NCBI GenBank assembly: GCA_020746875.1
Contig: JAGTJL010000030.1
Coordinates: 124,001-188,000, forward strand
Length of the DNA: 64,000 nt
Direction: 5' to 3'
Source of the DNA: Rhexocercosporidium sp. MPI-PUGE-AT-0058
Taxonomy: Eukaryota > Ascomycota > Leotiomycetes > Helotiales
Below the pieces are notes generated by a model. The model saw only the letters and a list, made by a program, of their open reading frames with translations. It ran no database searches and was not told the DNA's origin. Made by a program: the position numbers and the translations under genes. Each line of letters starts with the position of its first letter. Within the stretch, counting starts at the first letter, position 1. This document shows, piece by piece, positions 24,553 to 36,758 of the stretch.

Positions 24553-24899
24553 GCGAAATAAGCAAATCTTCTGCATCTTAAGCAGTGGCCGAGTTGATCT
24601 CCCGTAGAACCCCGCAGTAGCAAGTTTATCTTGTCTATATACGGCTAATAAACGCGGTCTCCCTCTCTAAAGCTGTTCAACCAATTTTTTCTTCTTTTTC
24701 TTCTTTTTTTCTTTGCTTTTACTCGCTAAATATTCAGCCAGCACTTCTAACGAAATAAGCATTCAATTTACATCTCAAGCAGTGGCCGAGTTGATCTCCC
24801 GTAAAACTCCGCAATAGCAAATACTTTGTCTATACACGGTTAATAAATGTAGTCCCCCTCTCGAAAGCTGTTTAAATTTTTTTTTTCTTTTTCTTACTT
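24553..24899. repeat. Tandem duplication of a ~150 bp unit, period ~197 bp
   Basis: Copy 1 at about 24553-24712 and copy 2 at about 24750-24899 share CGAAATAAGC, then AGCAGTGGCCGAGTTGATCT and CCCGTA, and both end in AAAGCTGTT followed by a T-rich pyrimidine tract. Differences are largely C/T and G/A transitions. The TGGCCGAGTTG core resembles a tRNA-type A box, but no B box was found, so a SINE origin is only a possibility. Confidence 0.65.
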
Positions 24900-25619
24900 C
24901 TTGCCTGATAAGCAACTGTTTAATCATTGAATTTTGACTTGAGGTTTAATGCATTCCTCTCTTGTATTGCCACCGCCATTTGTATTCTCAAGTTGGCTTT
25001 TTGTTAGGCACAAAGGTACACCTCTCCTGCTATAAGTCTTCAATTATATCTCGTGCCATTTTTGGACCTTGAAATTTGAAGGTATTGTCCCCTTTGATAC
25101 ATGTATTTTTTCTTCTTGTTTTCTTTCCGTCTCGGTTAATTGATGCCCCACTTATTTGTCGAACCGTAGATATCCAACAACTTGTACAACGTTCGCGCTC
25201 TTGTCACAACTTGCTATTTATCACTTGTGTATTCTATTCACCTCATTTGAGCCGCTACGCCTCGATCTAGGCGGTCCGCTATTTCTGCACGTAAGTTAAC
25301 GGAGAATGGAGATTAGTTTCTCCAGTCAGATGTCGCTAGCGTCAATCACAGGAAATGTTTTGTATTTTATTCCGAACCTCAAATCCCTGTCTTTGATTCA
25401 GCAACGAAACTTGCTGAGCCCCGTGGTATGTCAAATTTGCACCGGTGCCACTGATCAGGAGTACATCGACTAACCATATAGAAGTCCACGAAGATCAGCA
25501 CAATGCCAAGAGTCAAAAGCAAAGATCGGTACCTCTTCGTCGAGCAGGCATCCCAAACCTGCGATGCTCTGAAGACATTGCTCTGACAGGGCTGAGGCCA
25601 AGTCTTTGAGGTAGCGAAG
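24900..25619. other. Intergenic, no gene seen
   Basis: Pyrimidine-rich plus strand. No motif-bearing coding sequence on either strand. Confidence 0.45.
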
Positions 25620-26363
25620 ATGAGCGCCAAGCTCACCGACATCTGGAGGCTTGCGGCCGCAGGCGACTCTACACGATTGAAGTTGAGTCGCAACCAAAGC
25701 AAAGCCAAAGCTCGAAAGAAAGCCGCTGGTCAACAACCTCTTCTTAAAGCAAACGTCGAAGTCATCATCCTTCAATATGACGAAGATACCGAAAACGGCC
25801 TTGAGGAGAACGGCCAGCCGGCATTCTTGAAGTTATCGGAATTGGAGATGGAGGAGAACTCAAGAATGCTGAAGCATTTGATGAGTGACGACTTCAACTT
25901 TGTGGATTCAGAGTTCTTCTACGAGCCTGAATACACGTCTGTCTATCCCGCCAAGATCCATATGCCATTCAAGGCTATTTATCTGCACAACATCGTGAAC
26001 AACGAGAACATGATGAAACGTCTCCGAATCGACCCTGCCGTTGCCAAGTAAATCCGCATGATGTCTGAACAACAATGGTGGGATGCCCTCATTGTCTGGT
26101 GTTTATGGGTCGAGAGTGGTGGTAAAGAAGGTGGCATTTTCCTTGCGAACAAACATCCCCTCAACAAGTACGCCCCATGTGATGAGAGTGTCAGAGATGA
26201 TCTACGACTTCTTTCCGTATTTCTGAATGCTCCATACGAGTCCGATGGTGCTGTGGAGGGCTGGGGATGGGAAAATTCTGATGATGGGTTGGGTGAAGGC
26301 AATCCAGATGTCGAAAATGAGGGTGACATGACCTTAGCTTTCAAGACCAGAGATGATAAATGA
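25620..26363 (+). pseudogene. Unknown protein with one in-frame stop codon
   Basis: Two open stretches, 25620-26048 and 26052-26363, lie in the same frame and are parted only by TAA at 26049-26051 (AAG TAA ATC). Both sides look like real protein: MSAKLTDIWRLAAAGDS opens the first, FYEPEYTSVYPAKIH lies near its end, and EQQWWDALIVWCLWVESGG follows the stop. Read through, the product would be about 247 residues with a basic segment (KAKARKKAAGQQ) near the N-terminus and an acidic C-terminus. I do not recognise a family. A GTAA donor could start at the stop, but no intron fits without deleting the WWDALIVWCLW segment. A nonsense mutation (for example CAA to TAA) is the simplest reading; readthrough is an alternative. 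Confidence 0.5.
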
Positions 26364-26723
26364 GTGGCAGCTGCCAGTGGAAGAAATGATTACGACAAAT
26401 TGGAGTTGAACATGTTTGGGCTTGTGGTTCTTGCCTGATATGCTCCACCGACTTTTCAGTCTCAGAATACAGAACTTAATTATCAACCAGACAAGAATAG
26501 ACCAGCGGTCTGTGAGACTGGAGAATCGATTTAATTCAGAAGCACTAATCATAGATCAAGTCATATATTAGATTTGGTAGGCGTGAAAATTTTGTTGATC
26601 AAGAGATTCAGATGGGAGAAGCAGCGGGCATAGTCGCATGACTCTCGAAGGAACTCGTAGGTATTTCTCATCCTAGGGTATGGGCTATAAACGCCCTGAG
26701 TTAGCCTGTGCACACCCTGGGTG
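26364..26723. other. Intergenic, no gene seen
   Basis: Short AT-rich interval with no supported feature. Confidence 0.45.
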
Positions 26724-26960
26724 AGCCTGCGCACCATAATGTGGAACCCGTTTTGGCCTCCTAAGTCAGCCTACGTATTATAATATGGAACTTATTTTGT
26801 CTTCCTATAAAACCCGGCTACAGTTTCCTTGCCGAATTTTGCCCGGGAATCCGATTTTGCTCCCCCCGCAGAGTTTCTTAGAGCAGATTTTGGATCCTTC
26901 CAGTCGGATTTCACGTGACTCATAGTTCAGCCTTACAATTTACCCGAAGTAATCCCGACG
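26724..26960. repeat. Dispersed repeat, copy 1 (with internal tandem)
   Basis: Bases 26761-26960 match 59211-59405 in the same orientation (shared GTCAGCCTACGTATTATAAT, ATGGAACTTATTTTGTCTTC, TTTTGCCCGGGAATC). Within this copy, 26724-26761 and 26767-26804 are tandem versions of one 38 bp unit that differ almost only by C-to-T and G-to-A changes. Confidence 0.75.
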
Positions 26961-28243
26961 CAAAACGCAGCCTGTTAACCTTAAAGCTCTGGGCTTAGGG
27001 GGGCTGGAGGGCAAACATATTCGGGCGGCCCGGAAGCATCGAATCTACGACCAAACCCTTGAGTCCTATCGACGGATAGCACGCATTTTGCACGAATCGA
27101 ACGACATAACACCTGTATATCGTATAGGAGGAGGCTAGGGGTGAGACGAATAGAGGATACTTCACATGGGGGCTTCGGCTTGACCTTACAATAACTGCCC
27201 TAGGAGGACCACGACTTGGCGGACGAATATAGGTTCTATAAGGATTAAGGAGGAGAGGAGGGCGAATAGGCGTCTATCTACGGGGCCAGACCCCCAATGT
27301 CACCTGGAAGACATTGACTCTGTATATATTGGAACAACCCTCACCGACGGCCGCTCTATCGGCTGAAGTCCAAGTGTTACTTGGTCGTCTTACTATAGTC
27401 TTCGACTTATAAAGGACGTAAATGGATTAATAATAATAATATGCTACGTACTCAGCTTGAGGAATGTGAAAAGAAATGGGACAAAGAAAGCGGCGCCAAA
27501 GATGAATGGCAGTTGTGTGGCGACGTAGAGGTTTGGTCAAAGGACTCTCATTGCTCATTAAAAGATCCTAAACTAAGGAAGGAAGAGAAAGCTATGGAGA
27601 GAAAGGTTGCAGCTTATATACCCGTCAGCATTTGTTTCATTGTGTTTATTCAATTTCTTGACCGTGTATCCACATGCCTTGTTCTGCGAGCGATTTCGCC
27701 CCTTTTGATATGCCGGCGCTACATTCAAAATCACATGCATACTTCCTGCAACTCTGCATTCTAACCCCTCTCCCGTTCCCCGTACCCTATCAGTTCTATC
27801 GCATTATTCTCACGCTGTCAGGTGTATTGGAGAGCTACTCCTTTGGACATAAGCTCCTTCTTGATGCAGCCTTGTAGCGCAGATCTCTATCCATGATCCC
27901 CGCATTGTCAGACCGAGGGCGAGAGCGGTGGAAGAGAGCTTGGCTTGCTGAGTCGATGATACGTACGCGTCTCGGGTGAAAGACGAATGTAATGTCTTAC
28001 TCCGTACCTTGTACTTTGCTGACTAGGCTAGGGTGACTGCAAAGCTGCATGCGAGTGGGGACGTCCAGTATAGTACAGTAGGTTTTCGCAGATGCAGAGT
28101 AACATTTTTAGCCGGATATATCCATTGCTGACCTCAAGTGGATCTTCAGTGATATATAATTCTCTTCTGTCCCGAGCTCCGTCAGCTTTCTCTGATTGTG
28201 CAACATCATCGTTTGAACCAGTTGTCAGTCATCTTTACTCACG
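26961..28243. other. Intergenic, probable repeat remnants
   Basis: The 27000-27430 interval has a composition unlike its surroundings and may be an old transposon remnant, but no transposase motif was seen. The last 100 bases form the P450 promoter, with a likely TATA-like ATATAT at about 28150-28158 (position by eye). Confidence 0.4.
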
Positions 28244-30167
28244 ATGACTTTCACTCTTACAGTCACTCTTCTTTTTGGAGTCCTTTGTCTGTACATCGTA
28301 AAGTCCTACTTCGTTTCCAAAAATGGAAAAGGAGCGCCGCTTCCCCCAGGTCCAAAGGGCAAACCTCTGATAGGAAATCTCCTGGACCTCCCCCAACAGG
28401 GAGAAATGGAGAGCTTACATTGGCTGAGGCACAAAGATTTATATGGTATGTCCAGTAACCCAATGACTAACTTGGCAGGTCGTAGCGAATGTCTCTAACG
28501 TTTACGTAGGACCAATCAGTTCGGTGACAGTAATGGGCCAGACTTTGATCATTTTGAACAAAGCTCGTCTGGCATTTGAACTTTTGGAAAAGCGGTCATC
28601 GAAGCACTCATCACGAGCACAAATGGAGTTTGCCGGCAAATTGTATGCCCTATCCTCTGCTCCTCTTCCATAAAAGACCAAAATGAGGGGGCACTAATTC
28701 AGATACGCTACAGAGTTGGCTGGGAACATGCTATAGGAGCTATAGGATACAACGATACATTTCGACTACATCGCAAGCAAGTGGCTACGATCCTCGGTTC
28801 CACTGCTGCTACGGCAAAGTGGAATTCTTTGCAGGAGACAGCGGTGGGCCATATGCTATTGCGCGTGCTGAAGAAGCCGGAATGCTGGCTTGACCATGTG
28901 AAGACGTGAGCTTTAATGAAGATTGAAGAAAAAACCGAAACTGACATATCGTTCTAGTGAAGCTGGTGCTGTGATCTTGAAAATTGCATACGGCTACATT
29001 GTCGACCCCCATAAACCTGATCCCCTCGTACTTCTGGCTGGAGAAACAATGGAGGATTTTGGTCAGGCAGCCGTACCTGGTGTATGGATGGTAGACATGA
29101 TGCCATTTTGTAAGTCTATCGGACGTATACGAAAAACAGGAATGCTTACTTGCTGGCTAGTGAAATATCTCCCTGACTGGTTTCCATTGGCTGGGTTCAA
29201 ACGTACTGCCAAGAAATGGAGGGCAAATTTGATGGATCTGAAGGAAAGACCTGCAGCCTTCGTAAAACATCAAATGGCCCAAGGAAAACATGAGCCGTCG
29301 TACTTATCGCAACTTGTTGGTTCTGGGGACTGGAGCGATGAGCAGACTTCAGTGAAAAAGTGGGGAGCTGCATCACTTTATGCAGCTGGAGCAGACACGG
29401 TAAATAAATCCAAGTCCTCGAATAGGTAGCTGGTTGCTTACTATTGCAGACTGTATCATCAATAGCAACTTTCTTCTTGGCTATGACAGTTTACCCCGAA
29501 ATCCAACAAAAAGCACAAGAGGAGATTGACCGAGTCCTCGGTTCCGGCAGACTTCCAAGCTTCAGTGACCGCAAACAACTCCCATATATCGACGCGATTG
29601 TGAAAGAGATTCTGCGTTGGCATCCAGTTGCGCCTATGGGTTTACCGCATGAGACTAGCGAAGAGGACATATGCGAAGGATACCTAATCCCAAAAGGAGC
29701 TATCCTGCTACCCAATATCTGGTAAAGATGTCCACTCCGCTCCTCATGATATATGTTTGACGTTTTACAGGGCATATGCGCATGACCCCTCGGTTTATCA
29801 CGACCCATTCACCTTCAAGCCTGAACGATTCCTTTCACGCGAAGGGTATACTGCAGAACCCGATCCACATAAAATAGCCTTCGGCTTCGGCAGACGCATC
29901 TGTCCTGGGCGACTCCTCGCTGATGCCTCTCTCTTTCTCAACGCTGCGCAGATTCTAGCAGTCTATAAGATAAGCAAAGTGATTGAGAATGGGGTTGAAG
30001 CTGAGCCAGTGGCACAGATGTTACCGGGTGTTGTTAGTCACCCTGCTCCGTTTAAGACGAGCATTAAGCCAAGGAGTGACGCACACGAGGCGCTGATTAG
30101 CTCCCTTGAGGAGACATACCCGTGGCCAAAAAGCGACGCTGAGACTTTGAAGAACATCAAATACTAG
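28244..30167 (+). CDS. Cytochrome P450 monooxygenase (six exons)
   Basis: A complete microsomal P450 of 545 residues, of the kind often annotated as O-methylsterigmatocystin oxidoreductase-like. The real substrate is unknown. Exons: 28244-28445, 28510-28642, 28714-28905, 28958-29399, 29450-29721, 29771-30167; all joins keep frame. An N-terminal membrane anchor ([17 protein letters not shown]) is followed by a proline-rich hinge ([13 protein letters not shown]). Other motifs are [11 protein letters not shown] (helix C region), I-helix [15 protein letters not shown] formed across intron 4, ExxR in [12 protein letters not shown], and the heme site [11 protein letters not shown] with the axial cysteine. 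The acceptor of intron 2 is the second of two AGs (ending 28713); using the first would introduce stops. No recognisable secondary-metabolite synthase is next to it. Confidence 0.92.
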
Positions 30168-31867
30168 TAACCCGTTGATAGTCTGCGTCGCCACAAAAAA
30201 TAAGAAACCAGTTGTTATTCGAGCTCCAGCAATGGTCTATTGTTGACAGGTAATATGGAATCTCACAGATCGAGTGAGCACCCAGACATGGCAGTGCCTT
30301 GAGATTATTGCGAGCTACTTGTACGGGAGCAAGGCGTTGCTGTTATAGAAAGAGAGTTGGGAATAGCTTCAAATGGCTAAGCAAGGCAAAATGAGGGTTA
30401 AGTGGTCAAGATAATCAAACGTTTGGTCTTTATTCTATATCTATATACAACGTCCGTATGAAACCCTATTTTTCCTAAGCTATTGACCTATCCATTCCCT
30501 CCTTTGAGTATAATTTTCTTGGAACAACTTCCGCCGGCGGCCGTCTTTGAAAATGGACAGGAATTAGCCCGGCACAACACATAACTCTCAATTCCGAGAT
30601 CAAGTTATTCCCACTTCAGCCAAATTAAATACATGAGAGAAACATCTGGTCTGGATAACAAATTGTAAGAAAATGAAAACCCAAAAGGCAGTCCCGAGAA
30701 TCTGAGCACGTGCAACCCAACGGTCCTCCCTCAGGGACTTCGGTTTTCTGTGCTGTCCTGATTTTTCAGATGTGCAACAAAGAAATTGAAACGGTTTTGC
30801 GATTGGTAGAGAGACATACAGCTGGAGTGCACGGAGCTTGGCCAACTTCACATCTCATCTTGGAACAACTTCCATGTTTCTCAAAGAACAAATACATTCG
30901 CAATTGTTCCATAGGGACCTAAAATTCAGACTAGAGCCTCAGAGATGGAATGCCGAGAATAATAGGGAGAGAGTGGGAAGGATGAGCTTCTTTCAACCCC
31001 AAAATACAGTATTTACGGATAGACGTCGATTGATGCGAGCAATTTTCACTAGAGGGAGACGATAGCGATGACTTCGACGACGAACAATGAAACGACCGCA
31101 GAAGCAATAGGCATGTGCTATCAGATTGCAAATGGAGAACAGAGTTGCTATAACCAAATACATAATGCCGCAAAGTCCGTCATATGACATGTACTCTATT
31201 CGATCTATCTCCCAACTCTCCACCAAAAGTTCAACGCAAAGCTTCAAAGACAGTATACCAAGACCCTTTCAACTAGACAAGGGAGAACTTCAAGAAATGT
31301 ACAAGAACCAATCTCAGCACCAAAACAGAGTTCCGCAAAGCTCAACATCCCGCTGGAGCAGGAGTAAGCAAAGCAATTATCTCTGCTGCTATCATAAATC
31401 GGGGCACAGTTTAATATCGGAAAAATCACTAAAAGAAATCGCTTCTGTAATACACGTCGCGACTATAAAAATCTATGAAGATTTCCACCGACACATACGG
31501 CCATCTGAAGAAGAAAGAAAGAAAAGAGAGGAGAGGAGAGGAGAGGAAAGAAGGAAAAGTGGGAAGATAAAGGTGGAAAGCTGGTATGAGTGAGTCATTC
31601 TTAGCGTTACCAACGAAATCAAAGAAGCATTCCGTCATATCATTGGACTATGTGATTTAGTTTGGCAAGAAATTTCATTCTGCAGACTATATCTTCTGGA
31701 ATCCTGCACTGGAAAGTAGAGCCGCACCATTGCCCGAAAAGGTAACCTCTTCCGAAGCGGCGCTCACGGATGAACATCATCGGCGGCATTGTGTGCGAGT
31801 GCCGACATATCTCGGATGAAAGTTGCACCTAGACTTTGAAACAGCTGCCTTCATATCATTAGATATC
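30168..31867. other. Intergenic, no gene seen
   Basis: An open frame at 31126-31593 ends in a purine-rich (GA) tract of about 50 bp (31505-31560) and has no family motif, so it is not called. The rest has no supported feature. Confidence 0.5.
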
Positions 31868-33493
31868 TTACAGTATATACCTGAAATTTGGCCCTGAATC
31901 CTCCTCACCAACTCCTACCTCCTGCGGAGTTTTCGGACCATACTTCTTATCCAGTTTCTTATTTTCCCACACACAAATCAATCTCAGGCATAATGCGAGA
32001 AATCCGTTGAGGAGCATGAACGCTGCGCAAACCCACATGCCCTTTCTGTAATAGGGTCCTTCGTTGCTTGGATACAGTCGGGTTCCTAGTAAGGGGCCAC
32101 ACTGGCCTACCACGTTGATGATGGCGATTCCAACTCCTCGTCTGGTGTCACTGCCTTGGTTGTTTAGAACCCAAGGCAAGATGTTACCAATTGACGGGAA
32201 GATACCAGCAGCTGCAAGGTAAACGCCAATGTATCGAACAGCCACAGAGGAAGAGCTCGCGAGCATAATATATCCCGTCGCACCAGTAAGTGAGAGCAGC
32301 ATAATGGTGTACCCTCGTTGAGAAGTCTTGTCAGCGATGTAGCAAGTCGAGATCAGGACCAGGAAAGCGAGGAAATAGGGCGGAGCGGATAGGCCCTGCG
32401 CGTTGACTCTGGTGAAACCCATTTCAGTGAGAATTGTTGGGAGGAAGACTGGCAGCGAGGAGAAGGAGACGTTGCACGAGAAGTACATGAGTCCGTTCAC
32501 CCAAGGCTTTCACCGGTCAGTATTAAAACATAATTGGCGTGCTAACTGACCTTGACATCACACATAGTCAACCACACATCATGCCAATTAATGCTATGCA
32601 ATCGCGTCCCCTGGGCACTGCCCACCTGCCGCACAGCGCGTGCTTTTGCAGTAGCAATCTCCTCAGCATTTAGGAATCCCGCAGTTTCTGGGCTATCCGG
32701 CATCAAGAACCAAGCCGAAACAGCAGCAACCACTCCTGGCAGTCCCTCGACCAAAAATATAAGTCTCCACGAATCGATACCCTTCGGACCCCCGGAAGTA
32801 ATGCCATAGGCCAGAGCGCCAGCAAAGCATGTCGCCAGAGGAGCTGCGCCCAAGAAAATTCCACAGCGAAGCCCAAGTTCATGGCGGAGGTAGAAGAATG
32901 ACAGCAAATATGGAATTCCAGGCGCAAAAGACGCTTCGAAAATTCCGAGGAAGAACCTTACAGCCATCATTCCAGACCAGTTGAAAGTTGCTCCTTGGAG
33001 TGTACCACAGATTGCCCAACCCATTACTGTGAAAGCAGCCCATTTGTGTGGAGATACGACCTTCCACATCAGGCCCAAGGGTTCGAAAAGGATGTATGAT
33101 ATGTAGAAGATCGTGAGGAACCATGTGTATTGTGGTGAAGAGAGATTTCCGAGGGATTTCGTCATGCCAGCGATTTTCGCATTTCTACCTCCAAGTCAGA
33201 GCGTGCACGTATTGAAGGCAAGAGATAATACGCACCCTATGTTAGAGCGATCTAGGTATGCGAGCAGATCTATGATCTTTGTTAGATGCTGCAAGACAGA
33301 AATGGGAGTACTCACAGAGCACGAACACCAAAGGAATCAAATGCCTATCAAGCTTCCGGATCACTCTTCTTTCCAGTTCTTTGTCCACGCGAACAACAGG
33401 CGGAGAAGACCCATCTTCCAGGCTCGAAGGAATGTGTCTTTCTACATCTTTCTCGAATGTATTTTGCCCCGCGTTGTCCCCGTGCTTCTCCAT
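31868..33493 (-). CDS. MFS transporter, anion:cation symporter (allantoate permease-like) family
   Basis: A plasma-membrane uptake permease of the Dal5/Tna1-like ACS branch of the major facilitator superfamily, which imports organic anions such as allantoate, nicotinate or other carboxylates. The exact substrate is unknown. Four exons: 33316-33493, 33236-33269, 32551-33184, 31868-32506; 494 residues, about the family length. After a polar N-terminus, the first transmembrane segment runs into the signature LLAYLDRSNIGNAKIAGM, restored by the two small introns. Conserved helices follow (GWAICGTLQGATFNWSG, RFFLGIFEASFAPGIPY, WRLIFLVEGLPGV). The second half starts at PWVNGLMYF and includes GVGIAIINVVGQCGPLLG. 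Hydrophobic stretches fit 12 transmembrane helices. It opens the carbohydrate-active stretch and is followed by the same-strand xylanase. Confidence 0.9.
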
Positions 33494-34125
33494 GTCGTTA
33501 TCGGAGGTTGAACCAGGTCGACGAAGATGGGCAGATTTGATGTGACCTCTGAGAAGGCAGGCAGAAGAGCGATTGTTGAATTGAGAGAAGCATCAACAGA
33601 AAGGGGATATATAGAAGAATCTTCTTGTCTCACCTACCTCCCCGCCTGCGCAGGCTGGTTGTGACGACCATGTTGTGCGGATCATCATCGGCTTTCCCAA
33701 TCTAGGGATAGTTCGTTCAATCTCACTTGCCGCGGCCGACAGCGAGCTAGGAATACTTTCTTAAACTTTTGCAAGTATATCCGGGTAAATACCCAAAACC
33801 TTCTTGGAACTTTCCACGATTTCGTTGAGGCATTGGACTTCTGTCTGTGTCCTTTGCCGACTTTTTGATGTTGTTCTTGGGAGAGCTCTTGGACCGCGAT
33901 GGCCAAGAAAGCCACAGGATTTAAATCTCCGACTGCTTACATAAGACGTAATCTCAGTATATACACAACGCGACTTCATAAAATATTTACAAGAACTACC
34001 CAGAAGAGAAGAAACACTTCATCGCCTACTTCTCCCATTCTCTTTCCCACAAGATAAGGACCGACTTTAGGTGAGTTGAAAATTCGAGCAGTACCAGCCA
34101 CTCATTCACACATCCTTCAGTTCCC
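33494..34125. other. Intergenic, no gene seen
   Basis: Upstream region of the MFS gene and 3' flank of the xylanase. No extra gene recognised. Confidence 0.45.
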
Positions 34126-34893
34126 TTACCCCGACACATTAATGCTGGAAGAACCGCTGCTACCAGACTCTCCGGTAGCAGTATAGCCTTCGGTCGCAAG
34201 GATGAAATAGTCTTGGGTGCCCAACTTCATTCCCTGTTTGCTCCAGGCATCAATGTGCTTCTGAGTGCTGATAGTGCCCCCAACTCTCATCTCAGTTCGA
34301 ACAGACCAGTACTGCTGAAAGGTTGCGGTACCAACGATCGACGGCTTGTTGGTCCGAGTGCTCTGGTAGAGCTGATATGTGCCTTCCCCATCGATGGTGA
34401 AGTTTCCCTTCGCAGTCCATGGCTCTCCAGGTTTGAGTTCTCCATGGGACTCGACAATATAGTACTCGATCAATGGGTTCCTTGTCCAGCCATACAAGGA
34501 GAGATATCCGGCACCGGTCTTAGGAGTATAAGTGCCGCTGTATGTCACACTCCTATATCATGTTAACGACGGTACGTGGGTGCTGATTTCATCGAGCAGC
34601 TCTTACCTGACACCTCCAGAGTTCCACCCCTTCCCGCACACAAATCCTCCACCTCCGGACCAGCTCGTTGTATATGAACCCCCATTGCCATTGTTGCAAC
34701 TCAATTTTATGCCGCCCTCGGACCATTGTGACCAACAGTTTGTCGCTAAAGCCTTGAGAGAGTCTCTCCAGCCCAAAGTCGCTGGTCCATCTCGCTTTAT
34801 GACATCTATCATTCGCGGCTCATCTACTGCTGGTGCAGCAAGAACTGGAAGAACGGCAATAGCCGCAACGAGGAATGAGGTGATGCAGACCAT
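34126..34893 (-). CDS. Secreted endo-1,4-beta-xylanase, glycoside hydrolase family 11
   Basis: GH11 enzymes cleave the xylan backbone outside the cell. Two exons (34607-34893 and 34126-34552; 54 bp intron) give 237 residues, typical for GH11. The N-terminus has a signal peptide ([20 protein letters not shown]) and a propeptide ending at a likely Kex2 site, Lys33-Arg34. The catalytic jelly-roll shows [39 protein letters not shown], the nucleophile Glu125 in [27 protein letters not shown], and the acid/base Glu217 in ATEGY. There is no carbohydrate-binding module; the C-terminus is a short Ser/Gly tail. Both catalytic glutamates are intact. It lies in the same-strand series with the transporter and the GH5 gene. 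Confidence 0.95.
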
Positions 34894-35899
34894 TTCGACG
34901 GATGTGTTTGATTTGCAACAAGTGTGCTGTCAGGTCAACAAATAGGGCACAGTGCCCTGATATACCTTTAGCCAAGAACCATAGTCACAGGTTCTAAAAT
35001 CTTCACATCTCCTCAGCTTCAGCCTGGAAAGTCTTCCACGATCCTCATGGCCGACTGGTGGTGATTACTCCTCCATCGGATAATCAGAACAACTGACTTC
35101 AGCCATATTAGGCCAAGATACCTTTTTCTTATCGACCACACGTAAGACCACACGAAAAGGGGCGTATTTTCGTCATCCCAACTACCGAATGGGTACCAAG
35201 CCGGCAAAAATAAAGTAAAGAAACAAACAGGCTCAAATTGGAACCTTGCCAGCACGCGGCGGAAGCCGGATGTGAGCTTTTGAAACGCTTCTTTTCGAAT
35301 AATGCGGGGAAATATATGAGTGATCGCTGGCTACCAGGGTTCCCCAGATGAAAATGAGGGCTTGGCTCTGTGAGGCTCTTTTTATCCGACAATGTCGCAG
35401 GCCACCCCTTGGTTATAATTGGGATTCCAGGGACCAGATTCTACTCAAGAGCCATGTCGTGGGGGAAGCCCGGGTGGCCTCTTCTTCCTCTTTTACAAGA
35501 GTGCGAATCATGTTTGCAGCGAGTGCCGGTCACCCATGCGCACCACTCGCAAATATGCATTGGACGTAGGAGGGCGACCAACAAACTAATGATGATCGAT
35601 CAATAGATTGCATACCGTCGCCGAAGATGCTGAACCGGATCTGCCTGGCAGGGCCCAAAGTTGGGCAAAAGAGCGAAAAAGCAGGTACGCAGTCCAAGTT
35701 TTCTAGGAGATCCATTCTTCAGACGAAAACACCCTCCTTCCGCTCGGTATGAGCCAATGCCTCTACACTGCCAAGTCGAGATTTTAGGTAAGGTGATCTT
35801 AAGGACGTACAATCCATTCCACCTTTACCCTCTTCATCCTTATCTTCCATTGCATATGCAATCCCTTTCGCATCAACGATCCCTCATTCTCTTCTTCCT
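34894..35899. other. Intergenic, no gene seen
   Basis: Includes the xylanase promoter. No supported coding sequence. Confidence 0.45.
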
Positions 35900-36663
35900 A
35901 AGCAATACCAGCGCACCATCCACCACTTGCCTCCCTCTTCCGAACCCCACAGCCTCGTACTAGCATCAAACCATACCCTCTCCCCCATCTCGACAGCAAC
36001 TACCGCAATCTACCTGGCACATTCTCAATACGCCATTATCGGGCCCGGCCCTCAAGTTCCTCAATTGAGCACACACTTCTCAATCCCGGCATCCCAGGCT
36101 CCAACATCACCATTACCAAAGCATATGCCGCTGCATCCGATACCACATCCCGTACTGCTAGCTACGCACGACCGGACGCCTTCCGTGCTTCCACGATTAC
36201 GCATCCATCCAGGGCACAGAATAAGCGCCGAAGATCCTAGCTGATGAGCGGAGGGTGGAGCATTCTCTTGAGTTGGATGGATGTCGATTGTGACGATGTG
36301 ATGGGCCTCTCGATATTTGTGTATGTGGATCAGGAGTTTACTCTTCATCTGAAGAGGTTCTAAAGCCTTATGAGCACACCAAATGCGAAGTGAACTATAA
36401 GAGGGTTTCGGAGGCTGAGGAGGCTGAGGAGGCTGGCGCCATGGGCCACGTTGAGGAATGGGGATAAGATTTCCCGAACATGGAAGATATGATGAGGAGA
36501 ATTATATCGTGTCCGTGCTGAGTGCGGAGGACAATGTAAGTCTTCCTCGAGATGATAGATGGGTACAATCGCTGACAGATTGAGGTATGGCGAGAATACT
36601 TACCTGCGCTCCTTGCCTCGCGAAGTTGGTTCTCAGCAAATGTTGGAGTGATATTGGTCTAGT
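35900..36663 (+). pseudogene. Eroded coding remnant, unknown family
   Basis: Protein-like fragments occur on the plus strand in different frames: EHTLLNPGIPGSNITITKAY and AAASDTTSRTASYARPDAF (about 36070-36170), then FVYVDQEFTLHLKRF (about 36317-36361), then HGRYDEENYIVSVLSAEDN. The last is followed by a clean donor (GTAAGT at 36537) and an acceptor (CTGACAG before 36582). Splicing these would give EDN joined to IEVWREYLPALLASRSWF and a stop near 36663. Frame breaks between fragments point to decay. I do not recognise the family. Confidence 0.35.
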
Positions 36664-36758
36664 AAGATGCTTTCAATTCTTTATCTTAATAATGTTACAG
36701 GACAACAAAAGGATAACAAACACCCAGCGTTACAACATGCTTTCGCACACTCCCCACC

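Noticed and set aside
24590..24630. Possible tRNA gene from TGGCCGAGTTG
   Set aside because: No cloverleaf, anticodon stem or B-box sequence could be found around it.
24553..24899. CRISPR-like array
   Set aside because: Only two long imperfect units in a fungal genome; it is a simple duplication.
31126..31593. 155-residue open frame
   Set aside because: No recognisable motif, ends in a purine-rich low-complexity tract, no splice or promoter support.
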